DNA of 64,000 nt from Streptomyces harbinensis (GTDB lineage: Bacteria > Actinomycetota > Actinomycetes > Streptomycetales > Streptomycetaceae): contig NZ_FPAB01000002.1 in the NCBI RefSeq assembly GCF_900116145.1, forward strand, positions 537,193-601,192. The letters are read 5' to 3'. Of this stretch, positions 41,322 through 50,433 are shown piece by piece. A model generated the notes under the pieces. That model ran no database searches, had not been told where the DNA came from, and saw only the letters and a list, made by a program, of their open reading frames with translations. The translations under genes and the position numbers were made by a program. Within the stretch, counting starts at the first letter, position 1; each line of letters begins with the position of its first letter.

Positions 41322-42485
41322 TCAGCCGCCGGCCGGCGCACGCACCGCGAACATCTCCGCCTCCACCCGGTCCAGCGCCAGCCGCAGCGCCCCCGTCGCG
41401 ATCGCCTCCGCGCCCAGCTCCGACACCGCCACCCGGGGCGTGCGCAGACAGTACCGGGACAGCTCCCGCGCCAGCGGCCCCGCCACCCCCTCAAGACCCG
41501 ACGCCCAGCCGCCCACCACCACCAGCTCCGGGTCCAGTGCCAGCACCAGCGCCGTCACATCGTGGGTCAGCCGCTCCACATAACGCTGCACCGCGGCCCC
41601 CGCGCGCGCCTCCCCGCCCCGCGCCCGCTCCAGCACCCGGCCCACCGCGGCCTCGTCCAGCGCCGCCAGCGGCCGGTCCCCGTCCGGCGACAGCAGCCGC
41701 TCCGGCGCCGCCCCCCGGCCCAGCAGATGCAACGCCCCGATCTCCCCGGCCGCCCCGCCGAACCCCCGGTGCACCCGGCCCCCGATCAGCGACCCGGCAC
41801 CCGGCGACAGCCCGGCCAGCACCATCACCACATCGTCACAGCCCGCCGCCGCGCCCCGCCAGCGCTCACCCACCGCCGCCGCGTTCGCGTCGTTCTCCAC
41901 CAGCACCGGCGCCCCCAGCGCCGACCCGAGCCGCTCCCCGAGCGGCAGCCCCGTCCACCCCGGCAGCGCCGCGCACAGCCGCACCGAACCGTCCGCCGCC
42001 ATGATCCCCGGCGAGCCCACCCCGACCGCCCGCACCCCGTCCGGCGGCACCCCCGAGGCCATCAGCGCCGTCCGCGCCGCCCCGGCCACCAGCGCCAGCC
42101 GCTCCTCGGCCGGCGCGTCGGCCGCCACCGTCCGCACCGCGGACCCCACCCGCCGGCCGGCCAGATCGGCCACCAGCACCGTCACCCGCAGCGCGCCGAT
42201 CTCCACCCCCAGCAGATGACCGGCCTCCGCCCGGAACCGGAACCGGCGGGCCGGGCGCCCCACCCGGGGCGCCCGCGCCGCACCACCCGCCACGGCCGCG
42301 TACCCGGCGCCGAGCAGCGACTCCACCACCTGCTCCACGGTGGGCCGCGACAGCCCGGTGACCGCCGCCAGCTCGGCCACCGACGGGCTCTCGCCCAGCT
42401 CGCCGGCCGAGCGCAGCGCCCGCAGCACCACCGCGGAATTGATCCTCCGCAGCAGGGACGGATCCCCGCCCTCCCACGAGGTCAG
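41322..42485 (-). CDS. ROK-family transcriptional regulator (probable CTG start)
   Basis: 387 residues. An N-terminal winged helix (LLRRINSAVVLRALRSAG, then GLSRPTVEQVVESLLGAG) is followed by a ROK domain with VENDANAAAVGE and GGRVHRGFGGAAGEIGALH. The kinase DxGGT loop (here GVEIGALRV) and the CxCGxxGC zinc motif are missing, so it is a sensor rather than a sugar kinase. No ATG or GTG gives the full helix-turn-helix. CTG at 42485 overlaps the purB stop as CTGA and has a G-rich sequence upstream. A later GTG is possible but would cut conserved residues. Confidence 0.8.
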   Translation of the reverse strand: MTSWEGGDPSLLRRINSAVVLRALRSAGELGESPSVAELAAVTGLSRPTVEQVVESLLGAGYAAVAGGAARAPRVGRPARRFRFRAEAGHLLGVEIGALRVTVLVADLAGRRVGSAVRTVAADAPAEERLALVAGAARTALMASGVPPDGVRAVGVGSPGIMAADGSVRLCAALPGWTGLPLGERLGSALGAPVLVENDANAAAVGERWRGAAAGCDDVVMVLAGLSPGAGSLIGGRVHRGFGGAAGEIGALHLLGRGAAPERLLSPDGDRPLAALDEAAVGRVLERARGGEARAGAAVQRYVERLTHDVTALVLALDPELVVVGGWASGLEGVAGPLARELSRYCLRTPRVAVSELGAEAIATGALRLALDRVEAEMFAVRAPAGG

Positions 42486-43912
42486 AGAATCGCCCCCGGC
42501 GTGTACGCGGCAGCCTTCGGGTACCGCTTCACCACCTCCTCGACCGCTGCCACCACGGCGGCCACCTGCTCCCCGGCCGCGCCGGTGAACGACAGCCGGT
42601 CCGCCATCAGGGCGGCCAGCTCGGCCGCGCCCAGCGGGATCCGGTCGTCGGCCGCCAGCCGCTCCAGCAGCTCGTTGCGCTCGGCGCCCTCCCGCAGCCG
42701 CAGCGCCGACGCCACCGCGTGCTCCTTGATCACCTCGTGCGCCGTCTCCCGGCCCACCCCGGCCCGCACCGCCGCCATCAGCACCTTCGTGGTCGCCAGG
42801 AACGGCAGGAACCGGTCCAGCTCCCGGGCCACCACCGGCTCGAACGCCCCGAACTCCTCCAGCACGGTCAGGAACGTCTCCACCAGCCCGTCGAACGCGA
42901 AGAACGCGTCCGGCAGCGCCACCCGGCGCACCACCGAGCAGGACACGTCGCCCTCGTTCCACTGGTCGCCCGCCAGCTCGCCCACCATCGAGGCGTGGCC
43001 GCGCAGGATGACCGCGAGCCCGTTCACCCGCTCGCACGAGCGGGTGTTCATCTTGTGCGGCATCGCCGAGGAACCGACCTGCCCCGGCTGGAACCCCTCG
43101 GTCACCAGCTCCTGGCCCGCCATCAGCCGGATCGTCTTCGCCAGCGACGACGGCGCCGCCGCCAGCTGCACCAGCGCCGACACCACCTCGTAGTCCAGCG
43201 ACCGCGGATACACCTGGCCCACCGAGGTCAGCGCCCGCGCGAAGCCGAGGTGGCCCGCGATCCGCTCCTCCAGCTCCGCCAGCCGGGCCGGCTCCCCGCC
43301 CAGCAGGTCCAGCATGTCCTGCGAGGTGCCGACCGGGCCCTTGATGCCGCGCAGCGGATAGCGCGCCAGCAGCTCCTCCACCCGGCCGAACGCCACCAGC
43401 AGCTCGTCCGCGCCGGTCGCGAACCGCTTGCCCAGCGTGGTGGCCTGCGCCGCCACGTTGTGCGACCGCCCGGCCATCACCAGACCGGTGTACGTGCCGG
43501 CCAGCCGGCCGAGCCGGTCCAGCAGCGCCACCGTGCGGTCGCGCACCAGCTCCAGCGACAGCCGGATCTGCAACTGCTCGACGTTCTCGGTCAGATCCCG
43601 CGAGGTCATGCCCTTGTGGATCTGCTCGTGCCCGGCCAGCGCGTTGAACTCCTCGATCCGCGCCTTCACATCGTGCCGGGTCACCCGCTCGCGCTCGGCG
43701 ATCGACGCCAGGTCGACCCGCTCCAGCACCCGCTCGTAGTCGGCGATCGCCTCCTCGGGGACCGCCACCCCCAGATCGCGCTGGGCGCGCAGCACCGCCA
43801 GCCACAGGCGGCGCTCCAGCACCACCTTGTACTCGGGGGACCACAGCCGGGCCAGCTCCGCCGAGGCGTAGCGGCCGGCCAGGACATTCGGAATGCGGGG
43901 CTTGTCTGTCAC
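42482..43912 (-). CDS. purB: Adenylosuccinate lyase
   Basis: Purine biosynthesis: splits SAICAR and adenylosuccinate to release fumarate. 476 residues. SSAMPHKMN near residue 285 is the fumarase/aspartase signature, with GTSQDMLD and the His in MAGRSHNVAAQATT. GTG 43912 (VTDKPRIPNVLAG) is the conserved N-terminus; the longer frame overlaps the SGNH gene. Followed by, and overlapping, the ROK regulator. Confidence 0.93.
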   Translation of the reverse strand: MTDKPRIPNVLAGRYASAELARLWSPEYKVVLERRLWLAVLRAQRDLGVAVPEEAIADYERVLERVDLASIAERERVTRHDVKARIEEFNALAGHEQIHKGMTSRDLTENVEQLQIRLSLELVRDRTVALLDRLGRLAGTYTGLVMAGRSHNVAAQATTLGKRFATGADELLVAFGRVEELLARYPLRGIKGPVGTSQDMLDLLGGEPARLAELEERIAGHLGFARALTSVGQVYPRSLDYEVVSALVQLAAAPSSLAKTIRLMAGQELVTEGFQPGQVGSSAMPHKMNTRSCERVNGLAVILRGHASMVGELAGDQWNEGDVSCSVVRRVALPDAFFAFDGLVETFLTVLEEFGAFEPVVARELDRFLPFLATTKVLMAAVRAGVGRETAHEVIKEHAVASALRLREGAERNELLERLAADDRIPLGAAELAALMADRLSFTGAAGEQVAAVVAAVEEVVKRYPKAAAYTPGAIL

Positions 43913-43923
43913 GCCACCGGATT

Positions 43924-44712
43924 CTACGGCGGGCTCAGCTCGGGCCTCTTCGGCGCCCGCCCGTCCCCCGAGGAGCGGCCCGTCAGCCGCCGCCCGATCC
44001 ACGGCAGCAGATGCTCGCGCGCGAACCGGACGTCCGCCCCGATCCGCCGCGCGAACCGCACCGGCGCCGCCGGGGGCAGCGGCGCGTCCCAGTCGAAGGC
44101 CGGCGCGTATCCGAGGCGCTGCCAGACCGCCTCCGCCACCCGCCGGTGGCCCTCCGCGGTCAGATGCAGCCGGTCGTCCGCCCACATCCGCTGGTCGCTC
44201 AGCGCCGCCGAGGCGTACAGATCGACCACCACCACCCCGGGGTGCCGGGCCGCCAGCGCGTCGATGTGCGCGTACAGCTCCTCCATCCGGCCCCGGTACC
44301 GCTCCAGGACGGGCCCGGTGCGGCCCGGCGAGCGCATCAGCACCAGCGTGCCGCAGGCGGGGGCCAGCCGCTCGACCGCCTCCTCCAGCAGCGCGCACAC
44401 CCGGGGCAGATCGCAGCGCGGGCGCAGCACGTCGTTGAGCCCGCCGACCAGCGAGACCAGATCGGCGCCCATCGCGGCGGCGGCCGGCACCTGGTCGCCG
44501 GTGATCTGGCCGATCAGCTTGCCGCGCACCGCCAGATTGGCGTACCGGAACTCCGGCACCCGCTCGGCCAGCCGCCCCGCCAGCAGATCCGCCCAGCCCC
44601 GGTAGGAGCCGTCCGGCAGCGTGTCCGACATGCCCTCGGTGAACGAGTCGCCCAGGGCGACAAAACTGCGCACGGGCCGGCCGCCCGCACGCTCCGGTTC
44701 CATGGCAATCAC
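43924..44712 (-). CDS. SGNH/GDSL hydrolase
   Basis: 262 residues. Block I GDSFTEG carries the catalytic Ser, block III is GGLNDVL, and block V DRLHLTAEGH carries Asp and His. No signal peptide, so it is an intracellular esterase or lipase-like enzyme. It ends 11 bases before the purB start and is probably cotranscribed. Start may be ATG 44712 or 44703. Confidence 0.86.
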   Translation of the reverse strand: MIAMEPERAGGRPVRSFVALGDSFTEGMSDTLPDGSYRGWADLLAGRLAERVPEFRYANLAVRGKLIGQITGDQVPAAAAMGADLVSLVGGLNDVLRPRCDLPRVCALLEEAVERLAPACGTLVLMRSPGRTGPVLERYRGRMEELYAHIDALAARHPGVVVVDLYASAALSDQRMWADDRLHLTAEGHRRVAEAVWQRLGYAPAFDWDAPLPPAAPVRFARRIGADVRFAREHLLPWIGRRLTGRSSGDGRAPKRPELSPP

Positions 44713-44722
44713 CCGCCCGATG

Positions 44723-45754
44723 CTAGCGGGGCCGGCCGGCGGCGCCGGGCGTGCCCACCAGCTCGCGCAGCACGTCCTCCATCGTCACCACGCCGGTGGG
44801 CCGCCCGTCAGGGCCCATCACCGCCGCCAGATGGGTCGCCCCGCCGCGCATCGCGGTCAGCACCTCGTCCAGCGGCGTGCCCGCCCCGACCCGGGCGATC
44901 GGCCGCAGCGCCGACAGCGCGAACGGGGCTTCGGGGCGGGCGGCGTTCAGCGCGTCCTTGACGTGCAGGTAGCCGAGCACCGTGCCGCGCTCGTCCTGCA
45001 CCGGGAAGCGCGAGTAGCCGGTGCGGGCCGACAGCGCCTCCAGCGCGTGCGGGGTGACGCCGACCCGGGCGGTGACCACCGCGCCGCGCGGGCGCATCAC
45101 CTCGCCCACCGGCCGCCGCGCCAGCCGCAACGCGTCCCGCAGCCGGCCGGTGGCCCGCTCGTCCAGCAGCCCGGCCGCGCCCGAGTCGGTGACGATCCGG
45201 TCCAGCTCCTCGTCCGAGAAGACCGCCGTCACCTCGTCCCGGGGGGTGACCCGCAGCAGCCGCAGCAGGGCGCTCGCCAGCTCGTTGATCGCCCGCACCA
45301 GCGGGGACAGCGCCCGGGACAGGGCCAGCAGCGGCGGGCCGAGCAGCAGCGCGCAGCGCAGCGGGGTGGCCAGCGCGATGTTCTTGGGCACCATCTCGCC
45401 CAGCAGCATGTGCAGATAGGTGGCCACCGACAGCGCCACCACGAACGCGATCGGGTGGACCGCTCCGTGCGGCACGCCCACTGCGTCCAGCGGCGGCTCC
45501 AGCAGATGCGCTATCGCCGGCTCGGCGACGATGCCCAGCACCAGCGTGGTCAAGGTGATGCCCAGCTGGGCGGTGGCCATCAGCAGCGACAGGTGCTGGA
45601 GCGCCTCCAGGACGCGGCGGGCCCGCGGGTCGCCCTGCTCGGCGAGCGGTTCGACCTGGCTGCGGCGCACCGAGATCAGACAGAACTCGCCGAACACGAA
45701 GAACGCGTTCAGGGCGATCATCAGCAGCCCGGTCAGCAGTTGCAGCGCGATCAT
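44723..45754 (-). CDS. CNNM/CorC-type membrane protein with CBS domains (hemolysin C family)
   Basis: 343 residues. An N-terminal DUF21 (CNNM) domain with three to four hydrophobic helices spans residues 1-180 (GEMVPKNIALATP is diagnostic), followed by a CBS pair ending DGRPTGVVTMEDVLRELVG. Related proteins take part in magnesium or cobalt homeostasis. It lacks the C-terminal CorC_HlyC domain. ATG 45754 overlaps the stop of its larger paralogue. Confidence 0.85.
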   Translation of the reverse strand: MIALQLLTGLLMIALNAFFVFGEFCLISVRRSQVEPLAEQGDPRARRVLEALQHLSLLMATAQLGITLTTLVLGIVAEPAIAHLLEPPLDAVGVPHGAVHPIAFVVALSVATYLHMLLGEMVPKNIALATPLRCALLLGPPLLALSRALSPLVRAINELASALLRLLRVTPRDEVTAVFSDEELDRIVTDSGAAGLLDERATGRLRDALRLARRPVGEVMRPRGAVVTARVGVTPHALEALSARTGYSRFPVQDERGTVLGYLHVKDALNAARPEAPFALSALRPIARVGAGTPLDEVLTAMRGGATHLAAVMGPDGRPTGVVTMEDVLRELVGTPGAAGRPR

Positions 45755-47067
45755 CGGGCCTCCTCGGCGTCGGGCGCGGGCGCGGGGGCGGTGAGCCGGA
45801 CCCGGACCGCCCGGTGGTGGTCGGTGCGCAGCGCCGCCAGTTCCCAGCCGCCGGTCCGCACCCGGTCGCCCGCGGCCGGGATGCGCCCCAGGTCGGTGGC
45901 GATGAAGCCGGCCAGCGTCTCGTACGGGCCCTCCGGCAGCTGGAGCCCGATCACCTGGAGCTGGTCGCGGCGCACCGCCCCGTCCGCCTCGTACACGCCC
46001 GGGCCCAGCGGCAGCAGGTCGGGTGCCTGCCGCGGGTCGTGCTCGTCGCGGACGCTGCCGACGATCTCCTCGATGATGTCCTCGAAGGTGAGCACCCCGG
46101 CGGTGCCGCCGTACTCGTCGATGACCACCGCCATCGGCCGTTCGTCCGTCAGCTCCTCCAGCAGCCGGTCGGCGGGGAAGGAGTCGGGGACGAGCAGGGG
46201 TTCGCGCAGCAGTTCGCGCACCGATGTCGCCGCCCACCGGTCGTCCGGCACCGCGAGCACGTCCTTCAGACGTACCGTGCCGCGCACCGCGTCCAGGCCG
46301 CCCTCGCAGACCGGGAACCGGGACAGGCCGGTGGCGCGGACGGCGTCGGCGACGTCCTGGAGGGTGGCGTCGGTCTCCAGCGCGGCGACCCGGACCCGGG
46401 GCGTCATGATGGATTGCGCCGTCAGCCCGGACAGCTGGATCGAGCGGACGAACAGGTCGGCGGTGTCGGCGGCGAGGGTGCCCTCCTCGGCGGAGTGCCG
46501 CGCCATGGCGACCAGTTCCTGCGGGGAGCGGGCGGAGGCCAGCTCCTCGGTGGGTTCCAGGCCCAGCCGCAGCAGGACCCGGTTGGCGGTGTTGTTGAGA
46601 TGGCGGATGAACGGCCGGAACAGCGAGGAGAACCCGCGCTGGAGGGGGGCCACCCGGCGGGCGACGGGCAGCGGGGAGGAGATCGCCCAGTTCTTCGGCA
46701 CCAGTTCCCCGATGACCATGAGCACCACGGTGGACACCGCGGTGCCCAGGACGAGCGCGAGGGAGCCGGCCGCGGAGCCGGGCACCCCGGCCGCGCGCAG
46801 CGGGCCGGCCAGCAGGGCGGCGACGGACGGCTCGGCGAGCATGCCGATCACCAGACTGGTGAGGGTGATGCCCAGTTGCGCGCCGGAGAGCTGGAAGGTG
46901 AGCGACCGGACGGCGGCCAGCGCCCCGGGGGCGCCGGGCACGCCGCGCTCGACGGCGTCCTCCAGGGCCGAACGCTCCACCGTGGTGAGGGAGAACTCGG
47001 CGGCCACGAACACCCCGCAGGCCAGGGTGAGCACGAGGGCGACGCCCAGCAGCAGAACCTCGGTCAC
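45751..47067 (-). CDS. CNNM/CorC-type membrane protein with CBS and CorC_HlyC domains
   Basis: 438 residues. DUF21 membrane domain (residues 1-190, with GELVPKNWAISSP), a CBS pair ending GTAGVLTFEDIIEEIVG, and a C-terminal transporter-associated CorC_HlyC domain (GVYEADGAVRRDQLQ onward). GTG 47067 (VTEVLLLGVAL) follows AGGACGG. It forms a tight tandem with the shorter paralogue, and the two probably work as a heteromeric ion-transport unit. Confidence 0.86.
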   Translation of the reverse strand: MTEVLLLGVALVLTLACGVFVAAEFSLTTVERSALEDAVERGVPGAPGALAAVRSLTFQLSGAQLGITLTSLVIGMLAEPSVAALLAGPLRAAGVPGSAAGSLALVLGTAVSTVVLMVIGELVPKNWAISSPLPVARRVAPLQRGFSSLFRPFIRHLNNTANRVLLRLGLEPTEELASARSPQELVAMARHSAEEGTLAADTADLFVRSIQLSGLTAQSIMTPRVRVAALETDATLQDVADAVRATGLSRFPVCEGGLDAVRGTVRLKDVLAVPDDRWAATSVRELLREPLLVPDSFPADRLLEELTDERPMAVVIDEYGGTAGVLTFEDIIEEIVGSVRDEHDPRQAPDLLPLGPGVYEADGAVRRDQLQVIGLQLPEGPYETLAGFIATDLGRIPAAGDRVRTGGWELAALRTDHHRAVRVRLTAPAPAPDAEEAR

Positions 47068-47182
47068 GACACCACCGTCCTGACGGAAGGGGACAGGGCG
47101 CCCCACTGTACGAGTCCGGCGGGGCCGCGGCGGGGAGGTGACGCGCGCCCCGCGCCGGGCCGCGCTGCTCCCCGCGCCCGGC

Positions 47183-47917
47183 TCAGCGGGGGCGGTCGCC
47201 GAATTCGGCGAGGGCCCCGGCCACGATGGTCTCCAGATGGTCGGAGTGCGCGCCGCGCCAGTACACCCGGTCGCAGCGCGTGCAGCGGGCGAACACGTCG
47301 TAGGTGCGCCGGGTGCCGCCGTCGAGACCGGCGGCCACCTCGTCCTTGCCGACGCTCTCCAGCTCGCCGTTGCAGGCCGTGCACCGGGTCCACGGAGCCA
47401 GCGGCGGGGCGAACCGGCCCAGGACGTCGCGCAGCTGCTCGTCGGGCCGGTCGCTGTAGACGAACCCGCCGGCCCAGATCTCCCGGCGGCGCAGCAGGCC
47501 CCGGTCGCGGGAGAGCAGCACCCGGCGCTCGGCGGCGGAGCGGGCGGCCAGGGCGGGGTCGCCGATGTCCTCGCTCTCGTACGCCGCGTCCACGCCCAGC
47601 AGCCGCAGCCGGCGGGCGAGGGTGCCGAGGTGCACGTCCAGCAGGAAGCGCAACGGGGCGCCCGGCACCCGCTGCGGGCGGGTCACGGCCGCCACCTCGA
47701 CGCTCTCGCCGCCCCGCGGCACGTAGGAGAACGCCACCGGACGGCCGTCGGCGGTCAGCGCCCCGACCTCGGTGAGCGGGGTGCCGCAGGACTCCACCAC
47801 ATGGCCGAGCGTGGACACCCCGTCCACGGCCGCCACCGCCCCTTCCGTGCGGCGGCGCGCGGAGAGCAGTGGATGGAGTTCGGGGGCGAAGCGGATCCGG
47901 ATCTCGGGTGGGTGCAC
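47183..47917 (-). CDS. Mut7-C RNase-domain protein with N-terminal ubiquitin-like domain
   Basis: 244 residues. The N-terminal 85 residues match the Mut7-C ubiquitin-like domain; the Mut7-C part (about 90-235) has RFLLDVHLGTLARRLRLLG, the PIN-like DRGLLRR, and a zinc ribbon CTAC/CTRC ending in VYWRGAHSDHL. Such proteins are predicted RNases. GTG 47917 is the likely start. Divergent from the TetR gene. Confidence 0.83.
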   Translation of the reverse strand: MHPPEIRIRFAPELHPLLSARRRTEGAVAAVDGVSTLGHVVESCGTPLTEVGALTADGRPVAFSYVPRGGESVEVAAVTRPQRVPGAPLRFLLDVHLGTLARRLRLLGVDAAYESEDIGDPALAARSAAERRVLLSRDRGLLRRREIWAGGFVYSDRPDEQLRDVLGRFAPPLAPWTRCTACNGELESVGKDEVAAGLDGGTRRTYDVFARCTRCDRVYWRGAHSDHLETIVAGALAEFGDRPR

Positions 47918-47963
47918 GCGCCCAGCATCGCACCGGGGCGGGCGGCGGCACCGGAAATTAATT

Positions 47964-47995
47964 TTGCACAGTCTGCACTTTTGCATACCCTGCAA
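47964..47995. promoter_or_regulatory. Tandem TetR operators
   Basis: Two similar dyads 17 bases apart: TTGCA (47964-47968) / TGCAC (47974-47978), and TTGCA (47981-47985) / TGCAA (47991-47995), each with a 5-base spacer. They directly precede the TetR start. Confidence 0.6.
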
Positions 47996-47998
47996 GGT

Positions 47999-48652
47999 GT
48001 GCCGAGTGACATCCGACCCCAGGGCCTGCGGGACCGCAAGAAGCGGGCCACCCACCGCGCCCTCACCGAGGCGGCCCTGAGGCTCGCCGCCGAGCACGGC
48101 GCCGAGCACGTCACCGTCGAGGCGATCAGCGAAGCGGCCGGGGTCTCGCCGCGCACCTTCTTCAACTACTTCGACAACCGGGACGAGGCGTTCGTCATGG
48201 TCGACGCCGACGTCGCCGAACGGGTACGGCGGGCGGTGCGCGACGCACCGCCCGACCTGCCCCCGCTGCGGGCCGTCGCCGACGCCTACGCGGCCGAGCT
48301 GCCCGAACAGGGACCGGACCACGAGCTGTGGGAGCTGCGCGCCGAGGTGCTGCGCCGCTCGCCCGACCTGCTGGCCCGTACCCTGGGCGTGCACCAGGCC
48401 GACGAGGAGGCCCTGGCCCGCACCATCGCCGCACGGCTCGCCGCCACCGGCTGCGCCGATCCCGGCACCTACCCCAGACTGCTGGCCGCCGTGGCCAACA
48501 CGGCGACCCGGGTCGCCGTGGAGCACTGGAGCGCCGGCGGCCGGGAGCAGTCCCTGATCCGGATCTTCCGGGACGTCATGGGACAGCTCGCCGCCGGCCT
48601 GCCGGCCCCCGCCGTCACCACCGCCCCGGCCACCAGCCGCGCCGGATCCTGA
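47999..48652 (+). CDS. TetR-family regulator of the adjacent efflux pump
   Basis: 217 residues. Helix-turn-helix at residues 15-60 (AALRLAAEHGAEHVTVEAI, then VSPRTFFNYFDNRDEAF). GTG 47999 (VPSDIRPQGLR) lies just after two operator-like dyads. It is followed 44 bases later by an MFS pump, the classic repressor/drug-exporter pair. Confidence 0.87.
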   Translation: MPSDIRPQGLRDRKKRATHRALTEAALRLAAEHGAEHVTVEAISEAAGVSPRTFFNYFDNRDEAFVMVDADVAERVRRAVRDAPPDLPPLRAVADAYAAELPEQGPDHELWELRAEVLRRSPDLLARTLGVHQADEEALARTIAARLAATGCADPGTYPRLLAAVANTATRVAVEHWSAGGREQSLIRIFRDVMGQLAAGLPAPAVTTAPATSRAGS

Positions 48653-48696
48653 GGATCCGGCCGCTCCACTTCACTCCGTACACCGAGAAGGACATC

Positions 48697-50277
48697 GTGA
48701 CAGTCGCGACCGAGGCACCCGAGGAAACACCGGGTGCCATGACCAACCGCCAGATACTCCAGGCGATGTCCGGCCTGATGGCCGGCATGTTCGTCGCCAT
48801 CCTGGCCGGCACGGTGGTGGCCAACGCGCTGCCCCGCATCATCACCGACCTCAACGCCAGCCAGTCCTCGTACACCTGGGTCATCACCGCCGAACTGCTG
48901 GCGATGACCGCCACCGTCCCGCTGTGGGGCAAGCTCTCCGACCTCTACAACAAGAAGCTGCTGCTCCAGCTCTCCCTCGGGCTGTTCCTGGTCGGCTCGC
49001 TGCTGGCGGGCTTCTCGAACGGTGTCGGACTGCTGATCTTCAGCCGGGTCATCCAGGGCATCGGCGCCGGCGGGCTCACCGCCCTGGTGCAGATCGTGAT
49101 GGCCGCCGTCATCCCGCCGCGCCGGCTCGGCAAGTACGCCGGCATCTTCGGCGCCGTCTTCGCGGTCGGCACCGTCGCCGGGCCGCTCATCGGCGGCGTC
49201 CTGGTGGACACCTCCTGGCTCGGCTGGCGCTGGTGCTTCTTCATCGGTGTGCCGTTCGCGCTCGCCGCGATCGTCATCCTCCAGCGCACCCTGACCCTGC
49301 CCACCGTGCGCCGCGAGGTCAAGATCGACTACCTGGGCGCCGGCCTCATCGTCGCCGGGGTGTGCGCGCTGCTGATCTGGACGACCATGGCGGGCTCCCA
49401 GTTCGACTGGGCCTCCTGGCAGACCGCCGCCCTCACCGGCACCGGCGTGGTCCTGCTGGGCCTGGCCGTCCTGGTGGAATCCCGGGTGCCGGAACCGGTC
49501 ATCCCGCTGACGATCTTCCGCAACCGCACCGTCACCCTGACCACCGTCGCCAGCTTCCTGGTCGGCCTGGCCATGTTCGGCGGCACCGTCTTCCTGTCCC
49601 AGTACTTCCAGATCGCCCTCGGCAAGTCCCCGACCGTCGCCGGGCTGATGAGCCTGCCGATGATCGGCGGTCTGCTGGTCTCCTCCACCGTCGCCGGACA
49701 GATCATCTCCGCCACCGGGCGGTGGAAGATCTACCTGGTCGCCGGCGGTGTCACCATGACCGCGGGGCTCGGCCTGCTCGCCACCATCAGTGCGGACACC
49801 GGCTTCGGCCTGCTCAGCCTCTACATGGCGCTGCTGGGCATCGGCGTCGGCCTGCTGATGCAGAACCTGGTGCTCGCCGCCCAGAACGACGTGCCCGCCG
49901 CCGAACTGGGCAGCGCCACCTCCGTGCTGTCCTTCTTCCGCAGCATGGGCGGCACCATCGGCACCTCCGTCCTCGGCGCGGTGCTCGCCAACCGGGTCGC
50001 CAGCCAGCTCGGCGGCTTCGACGCCGGCGGCGGCGACGCGCACGCGGTGCCGGACATCTCCCAGCTGCCCGACGAGGCCCGCGAACTGGTCCAGGGCGCC
50101 TACGGCTCGGCGACCGGCGATCTCTTCCTGATCGCCACCCCGTTCGCCGTCCTGGCGCTGATCACGGTGCTCTTCATCAAGGAGAAGGCCCTGAAGACCA
50201 CCAACGCCACCCAGCGGCTCGCCGAGGAGGCCCAGCGGGAGGAGGCGGCCAAGGACGCCGCCCCCACCGCCGGCTGA
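48697..50277 (+). CDS. MFS multidrug transporter, DHA2 (14-TMS) type
   Basis: 526 residues with about 14 hydrophobic helices. LWGKLSDLYNKKLLLQ is motif A; GTVAGPLIGGVLVD corresponds to motif C of drug antiporters. The C-terminal tail is charged. GTG 48697 (VTVATEAPEE) follows AGAAGGAC. Likely exports a toxic or antibiotic compound with proton antiport, repressed by the upstream TetR protein. The substrate is unknown. Confidence 0.9.
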   Translation: MTVATEAPEETPGAMTNRQILQAMSGLMAGMFVAILAGTVVANALPRIITDLNASQSSYTWVITAELLAMTATVPLWGKLSDLYNKKLLLQLSLGLFLVGSLLAGFSNGVGLLIFSRVIQGIGAGGLTALVQIVMAAVIPPRRLGKYAGIFGAVFAVGTVAGPLIGGVLVDTSWLGWRWCFFIGVPFALAAIVILQRTLTLPTVRREVKIDYLGAGLIVAGVCALLIWTTMAGSQFDWASWQTAALTGTGVVLLGLAVLVESRVPEPVIPLTIFRNRTVTLTTVASFLVGLAMFGGTVFLSQYFQIALGKSPTVAGLMSLPMIGGLLVSSTVAGQIISATGRWKIYLVAGGVTMTAGLGLLATISADTGFGLLSLYMALLGIGVGLLMQNLVLAAQNDVPAAELGSATSVLSFFRSMGGTIGTSVLGAVLANRVASQLGGFDAGGGDAHAVPDISQLPDEARELVQGAYGSATGDLFLIATPFAVLALITVLFIKEKALKTTNATQRLAEEAQREEAAKDAAPTAG

Positions 50278-50296
50278 CCACCCCGGCACCCGGCCC

Positions 50297-50334
50297 GCCG
50301 CGCCCGGCCCCCCTACCCCGGGGCCGGGCGCGGC
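50297..50334 (+). terminator. Strong terminator after the MFS gene
   Basis: Perfect 15-base stem, GCCGCGCCCGGCCCC (50297-50311) and its complement (50320-50334), loop 8, shortly after the MFS stop. Confidence 0.8.
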
Positions 50335-50433
50335 GCCGTACCACCGGTAGTCCCCACCCGGTCGGTGGCGCGCCCCGGGAGCTGTGCATCATGGGACGCC
50401 CAGGTCCCCTCTAGCGATGGCGAGTTGACCCCG

